Origin: Polytrichum commune
Taxonomy: Eukaryota; Streptophyta; Polytrichopsida; Polytrichales; Polytrichaceae
Assembly: GCA_950295325.1 (NCBI GenBank)
Contig: OX485803.1
Location: 24,616,001 to 24,676,000 of the forward strand
Length of the DNA stretch: 60,000 nucleotides
Direction of reading: 5' to 3'
Part shown: positions 55,839-60,000 of the stretch, in pieces
Numbering within the stretch: position 1 is the stretch's first letter
How the letters are laid out: each line of letters starts with the position of its first letter
Made by a program: the position numbers and the translations under genes
The notes under the pieces: generated by a model
The model's database searches: none
Told to the model about the DNA's origin: nothing
What the model saw: only the letters and a program-made list of their open reading frames with translations

Positions 55839-58800
55839 CATTGCCTGGGAAGCTGCTGCATTTCGGCAGGGAGAGGAGGGACCCGGAGCTCCATGCCAGC
55901 CTTCAAGGCAGCGCAGTAGTGGAGCTACATGTCTACCCTTGCAAATTGCAATGTACACTTTCTCAATGTCCTTACCTGGCCCAACGGACTTGCCAGTGAG
56001 CAGATGGGTCTGCAAGTCTCCTCGCACAAACTTGTATAGTGGGTAGCTTCTGCATTGCTCGATTTTGTTCCGGACGGCCGAGAGTCCGTTGGTATCATAA
56101 GCTTCCCGAACGGCCAGCACAACTGTGTCCAACCTTGCGCTGAGTGTATCCTCAAACTCATCAATGAGGTGGAAGACAGCGGTGGCCTTCGCCTTGTCGA
56201 TCTTGCAACTCTGGAGTGCGTGCTCCAGCAACACAAGTTTCAGCTTCTCCATGAGGGGGTTGGTTTTGCTCGATGCGTCGTCGATGTATGTGAAGATGGG
56301 TTGATGGTCCACCACTTTGAGGAGACCATCTTTGATAGGGTGAAACCCTGACCCTAACCCTGTGAAGATCTTTTGTGCAACTTGATCCACGTTGGTTTTC
56401 ACTGTCATTTGCATCGTCTCTGCAACATGGCGGAGGTCGATGGCTTGGCAGAGAGCCACCAAGAATGTGGAGCTCATGAGGTTGAGGATGTGGACTGCCT
56501 CCTCCGTCTTCCGGGCTGAGATTAATCCCAACGAATTTACGGCCTGGTTATGTTGCTCTGCACTTTGTGCATGTGTGGTGACGGGGTTAGCCAAGTAGTT
56601 CAATTCGGAGAGGTACGCGGCCATGGTGATCTCGGCCCCTTTCAAGCCATAGTCGAGACTAGGATTCGCCCCACCGTTGAGGCTGGGTGGCAATCCGTTG
56701 TTGCAAGAATCGTTCAAAAGTTCGGAGAATTGAGCGAAAATTAGCTTACCGATCGCGGCGAGGGCGAGACGAACGTGGTCCATGGCGACTCCAATCGGGG
56801 TGCCCTGGAAGTTGCCTCCGGAGAGTGCTCTGTCTCCAGCAGCATCGATGATTGGGTTGTCCACCATGGAATTTATCTCCCTCTGGATGGAGTGTGTTGC
56901 ATTCCGGATGGCTTCCACCTGACAACAGACATGCACAGCAATGTTACTCAAACAGCACAGACATGAAGGTTCTAAGATTTTTACGAACACTGGCCGATTT
57001 CAGACATGAAAGGCTTGGAAATAATCGGTGATTTCGGAAAGCACCAACAAATGCCCTTCAAACCTCAAATCCTAAACCGTAAGCCGCACTGAACTGAAGG
57101 TCTAAGATTCTACCAATCCAGATCGATTTCGGACTTGAAAGGTTTGGAGAGAGTTCGTAATTTCGGAAGCAAAGACAATATTCATAGAAACTATACTTAC
57201 CTGGGGACCCAACCACTGGGGTGATGTGCGAAGAGCATATCGATCTTGACCCTTGGGTTTGTTGGAAGGATCACTGGCCGCTTTCATGTACATGCTTCCC
57301 TCCAGCACCCATTCCATGATGGCCGCGGCCTCTATCTGGCCAGGATGGTGCTTCAGTTTGTGTGTCAAAGGGTCGGCGAATCCAGGTTTTCCCTGCATCA
57401 CTTCACAGAAAAGAGCGGCCATAACTTCCGCCAGAATCACCAAGATGTTGGCGTCGAAGCACACAATGGCCGCCAATGATGATCCTACCGCGGTTCCATT
57501 CACCATAGCCAGGCCTTCCTTGGGTTGAAGCTCAATTGCTTCAATTCCTGCAATATTTAGAGCTTCAATTGCGGACACAGTCTTTCCATCTCCTGTGATG
57601 GCCATAGAGTCTGGCCGCCCCGTGAGAATACCTGGGTCAAGATTCAGAACCGAGATCACCAGCACTAGTCAGCTTCTTGATGCACTCGATGCATGTTGAA
57701 GAATTGGCAAACTGAAGGAGAAATGTGCAGCGGGGTTCCAGCCATTCACTAAATGTCGAACCTCGGTAACTGACATGCTGACAAAAACATCTTCACAATT
57801 CTCGAATCTCATTGCACATTCACAGGAGCACGAAATAGTGCGAAATTTCCAACCCGAATGAGTTCAGTCCTCTATTTTTGTCTACATGAGAACTTAGGGA
57901 ATTGAGGAAAGTGAGAGTTGATTGATAGGAATCGAGAGTGTGTACCTGCAATGTAAGCGAGGGGGATGAGATCTGTGATGCTTCCTCGGAGTGGGAGTAC
58001 GGGGTTAACATTGTGGTTCAGAAGCTTTCCCAATGCTTCCAGAATCTCCCATCGGAGGCCAGAGTACCCTTGCAACAGGGTGTTGGTGCGGACGAGCATG
58101 GCCGCCCGGGTATTGCATACCGAGAGCGCGTTGCCGGTATCCTGCAACACTCCCGCCAGCAGGAACCTGATTGAAGACACAACCACAAAGAATTCGTCAG
58201 GGGCAAATCAACCTTGTCTGAGAATATTACATATTATATATACATACATACATATATATATATATATTGAGCGAGAGAGAGAGAGAGAGAGAGAGATTAA
58301 TGTAAGTGGACACGAATACTTCCCATAAGCCTGTAGCATTTCCTGCGGTTGTGGAATTTCTCAGAACCCCGATTCTCATTTCTCAATTTCTCATTGCAAT
58401 TCTCATTAAATTTCATATCGTGAAATGAGAAATTCTTGAAACGCTGCAGAAGATTGGGATTTAAATATTCTCAAAACCCAATGAAATTCGCATTCTGAAT
58501 TTTCAGAATGAGAATGAGAATGATACTCAGGGCGAATCACCTTGTCTTTGAGCACCGACCAAGATTGCAGATCTACGATATTTTAGGGATACGAATGCAT
58601 ACACGAATATGATCGCTTGGGTTTTAGGTTTCGGTATTGACGTACGAATGATCTGGTTTGCCTGTTGCATAGGTGGGTTTCTAATTTTTTGCGTCAAGTC
58701 TTGCATCTGCCTCTGGATGTGGTACAGGATTACTAACTACAAAACCCTGGGATTTCAAAAAATTGGGGATTAATATCTAGGATCTTAAAGAGGTACGAAT

Positions 58801-59621
58801 GTGTTTATGGAGAGAGATGCCATCGTGAAATAGCAGAAGCCTGCATCTCTTGGGTTTTATGTTTGGGTATCGACATATCAGTGATCAGGTTTTCCTGTTG
58901 CAGAGGTGATTTTCCTATGTTTTGCATCAAACCTTGCATCTGACCCTGGATGTGAGACAGTCTCACTAACTGCATAAGCTTGCAACATTTCATTAAGTTT
59001 TGAGAAAATTTGGATATAACCTCTAAGCTCTTGTAGAGAGATACGAATCCAAATTGATGCCACCATCAAACTGCAGAAGCCTGGATGATTCGCGCTTGGG
59101 ATTTAGGGTTTGGGGTATCGACGTAAGAGTGATCAAGTTTGCCACCTGTTACAGAGGCTGATTTCCTATTTTATGCATCAAATCTTGCATCTGACTCTGG
59201 ATCATGTGGTACATAACAGGATCACTAACCGGATAAGTTCCTGTTGGAGCTCCACCGCTTGGTTTGTGCGGCGATGGCCTGCAGCTCCAAAACCCGTGGT
59301 AACACCCGGGATCTGCGAGCCTTTCCTGACGCTCTCCAGAATCCAGTTGGAGCTTTCGTCTACTCGGCGCTTCGCAACCGCAGCATTCAACACGACGTGT
59401 ACCTCGGGACGGCGAGCGACAGCGGCAACATGGGCGACGGTTAACGTCGTGCCCTCCAAGGACACCTCCTCACACTCAAAGAACGTCTGCACAAAACTTT
59501 TCACCTCGTCGAGATGGCTGCCTTCCATGGCTTTGGCGGTTCGGACCCAGTTCAAGGGGTCGACATTACCATTGTAGGTTTTGCTGTTGGTGGTGGTCGC
59601 CATTTCTATCGGTAACGCCAA
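55785..59621 (-). CDS. PAL-family protein lacking the MIO triad, 4 exons, 725 aa (probable pseudoenzyme)
   Basis: Exons: 59230-59621, 57946-58166, 57201-57631, 55785-56918, all GT-AG with matching phases; intron 1 splits the Arg codon of ELIR|F, as in angiosperm PAL. PAL deaminates phenylalanine to cinnamate using MIO, formed from Ala-Ser-Gly. Here residues 192-201 read [10 protein letters not shown], where PAL has T-ITASGDL, so the triad is absent (junction 57973/57974). KGSDTYGVTTG is [11 protein letters not shown] (Pro105 for the catalytic Tyr). Other active-site residues remain: VNGTAVG (Asn249), QDRYALR (Gln333, Tyr336, Arg339), [14 protein letters not shown] (Glu469, Gln473). Length is normal. 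The tail after ...[12 protein letters not shown] is transposon-derived. Start 59621 or ATG 59603. An ordinary lyase is very unlikely; a decaying or repurposed copy is possible. Confidence 0.92.
58237..58297. repeat. TA and GA microsatellites in PAL-like intron 1
   Basis: A TA/TACA run is followed by about 14 GA units (CT on the coding strand), close to the acceptor of intron 1. Confidence 0.9.
58555..59228. repeat. threefold tandem duplication filling PAL-like intron 1
   Basis: Units near 58557, 58796 and 59036 share 'tacgaat', 'ttgggtttta', 'gt.tcgac.ta', 'ttgcatctg.c.ctggat', 'cactaac'. The unit next to exon 1 ends in the real donor (GTTAGT on the minus strand); the other units carry the same GTTAGT word, so potential decoy donors. 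Confidence 0.75.
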
Positions 59622-59639
59622 GGTGCGTAATTACGAGAT

Positions 59640-60000
59640 GGCTGCTCAGCGATGATGGGTTTAAAAATTTAGACTCATTCTGTACACACAGGAAACTCAC
59701 AACATCATGAGAAATTTGAGAAACTGTTTCTTGTGAGCTCTCTAGAAGGTTGCTCAGTGATGATGGGTTTAGGACTTTAGACTCAATCTGTACACACAGG
59801 AGACGCATAACGCTATGAGAAAATCTGAGAATTGGTTTGCGAAGCTCTGTAGATGGTTGCTCAATGATGGGTTTAAGAATACAGACTCATCCTGTGCACA
59901 CAAGAAATGCAAAACGCTATGAGAAAATCTGAGAATTTGTTTGCGAAGCTCTCTAGAAGGTTGCTCTGTGATGGGTTTCAGAATACAGACTCATCCTGTG
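59640..60000. repeat. tandem repeats of about 108 bp upstream of the PAL-like gene
   Basis: Four units (about 59640, 59751, 59859, 59964) share 'ggttgctc.gtgatgatgggttt', 'agactcatcctgt.cacacaag', 'atgagaaa.tctgagaa', 'cgaagctctctagaa'. The array runs off the window edge and lies where the promoter or 5' UTR should be. Confidence 0.85.

Noticed and set aside
56548-56600. Tyr-to-Cys change in the NDxYNNGLP stretch of the PAL-like protein as loss of the second catalytic Tyr
   Set aside because: The second catalytic Tyr of PAL lies in QDRYALR, which is intact here, so this change was not counted as catalytic loss.

Overview
The window is nuclear DNA of a land plant. Genes are split by many short-to-medium introns. 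Products include a thylakoid-lumen TL29/APX4 protein with a chloroplast transit peptide, a PAL-family protein and a plant-type MsrA, and the spaces between genes are full of small inverted-repeat transposons. I cannot name the species. The three-intron PAL gene, the integrase family in the large element and the gene spacing would suit a seed-free plant (bryophyte, lycophyte or fern), but that is inference.

Layout. (1) 2.2-6.7 kb, minus: a 13-exon gene for a 469-residue protein resembling the fungal RanGTP-binding family. (2) 7.8-8.6 kb: three diverged tandem repeats. (3) 9175-20966: an 11.8-kb structure bounded by 1786-bp inverted arms that were identical everywhere I compared them. Inside are a split DDE-integrase gene, an intact 244-residue ORF of unknown function, and fragments of four host genes (aconitase in both arms, a plant 3-dehydroquinate synthase-like protein, a USP-domain kinase, and MTHFR) that still carry introns. 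(4) 22.2-28.2 kb, plus: a gene in which nearly every exon encodes one copy of a roughly 45-residue APW...APF/YAT module; all introns are phase 0 and three use GC donors. (5) 30.3-33.9 kb: tandem repeats carrying the 3' end of MsrA, nested PIF/Harbinger-type MITEs and an orphan ORF. (6) 33.8-36.2 kb, minus: MsrA with a retroelement remnant and a minisatellite in intron 1. (7) 37.8-42.1 kb: several MITEs, one nested in another. (8) 44.7-51.2 kb, plus: TL29/APX4, 11 exons. (9) 55.8-59.6 kb, minus: a PAL-family gene, 4 exons, 725 codons.

The most unusual item is the PAL-like gene. Its reading frame and splice sites are intact and many active-site residues are kept. However, the Ala-Ser-Gly triad that forms the MIO electrophile is missing by an exact 9-base gap, and the catalytic tyrosine of the Tyr-Gly-Val-Thr-Thr-Gly loop is proline. 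Its last residues and stop codon come from a transposon. It looks like a PAL pseudoenzyme. The large inverted-repeat element and the exon-per-module gene are the other two leading candidates for something undescribed.

The genes are not an operon or pathway; each stands alone. Exon borders were placed by hand from splice consensus plus reading-frame continuity. All family assignments are from recognition of motifs, not from a search.
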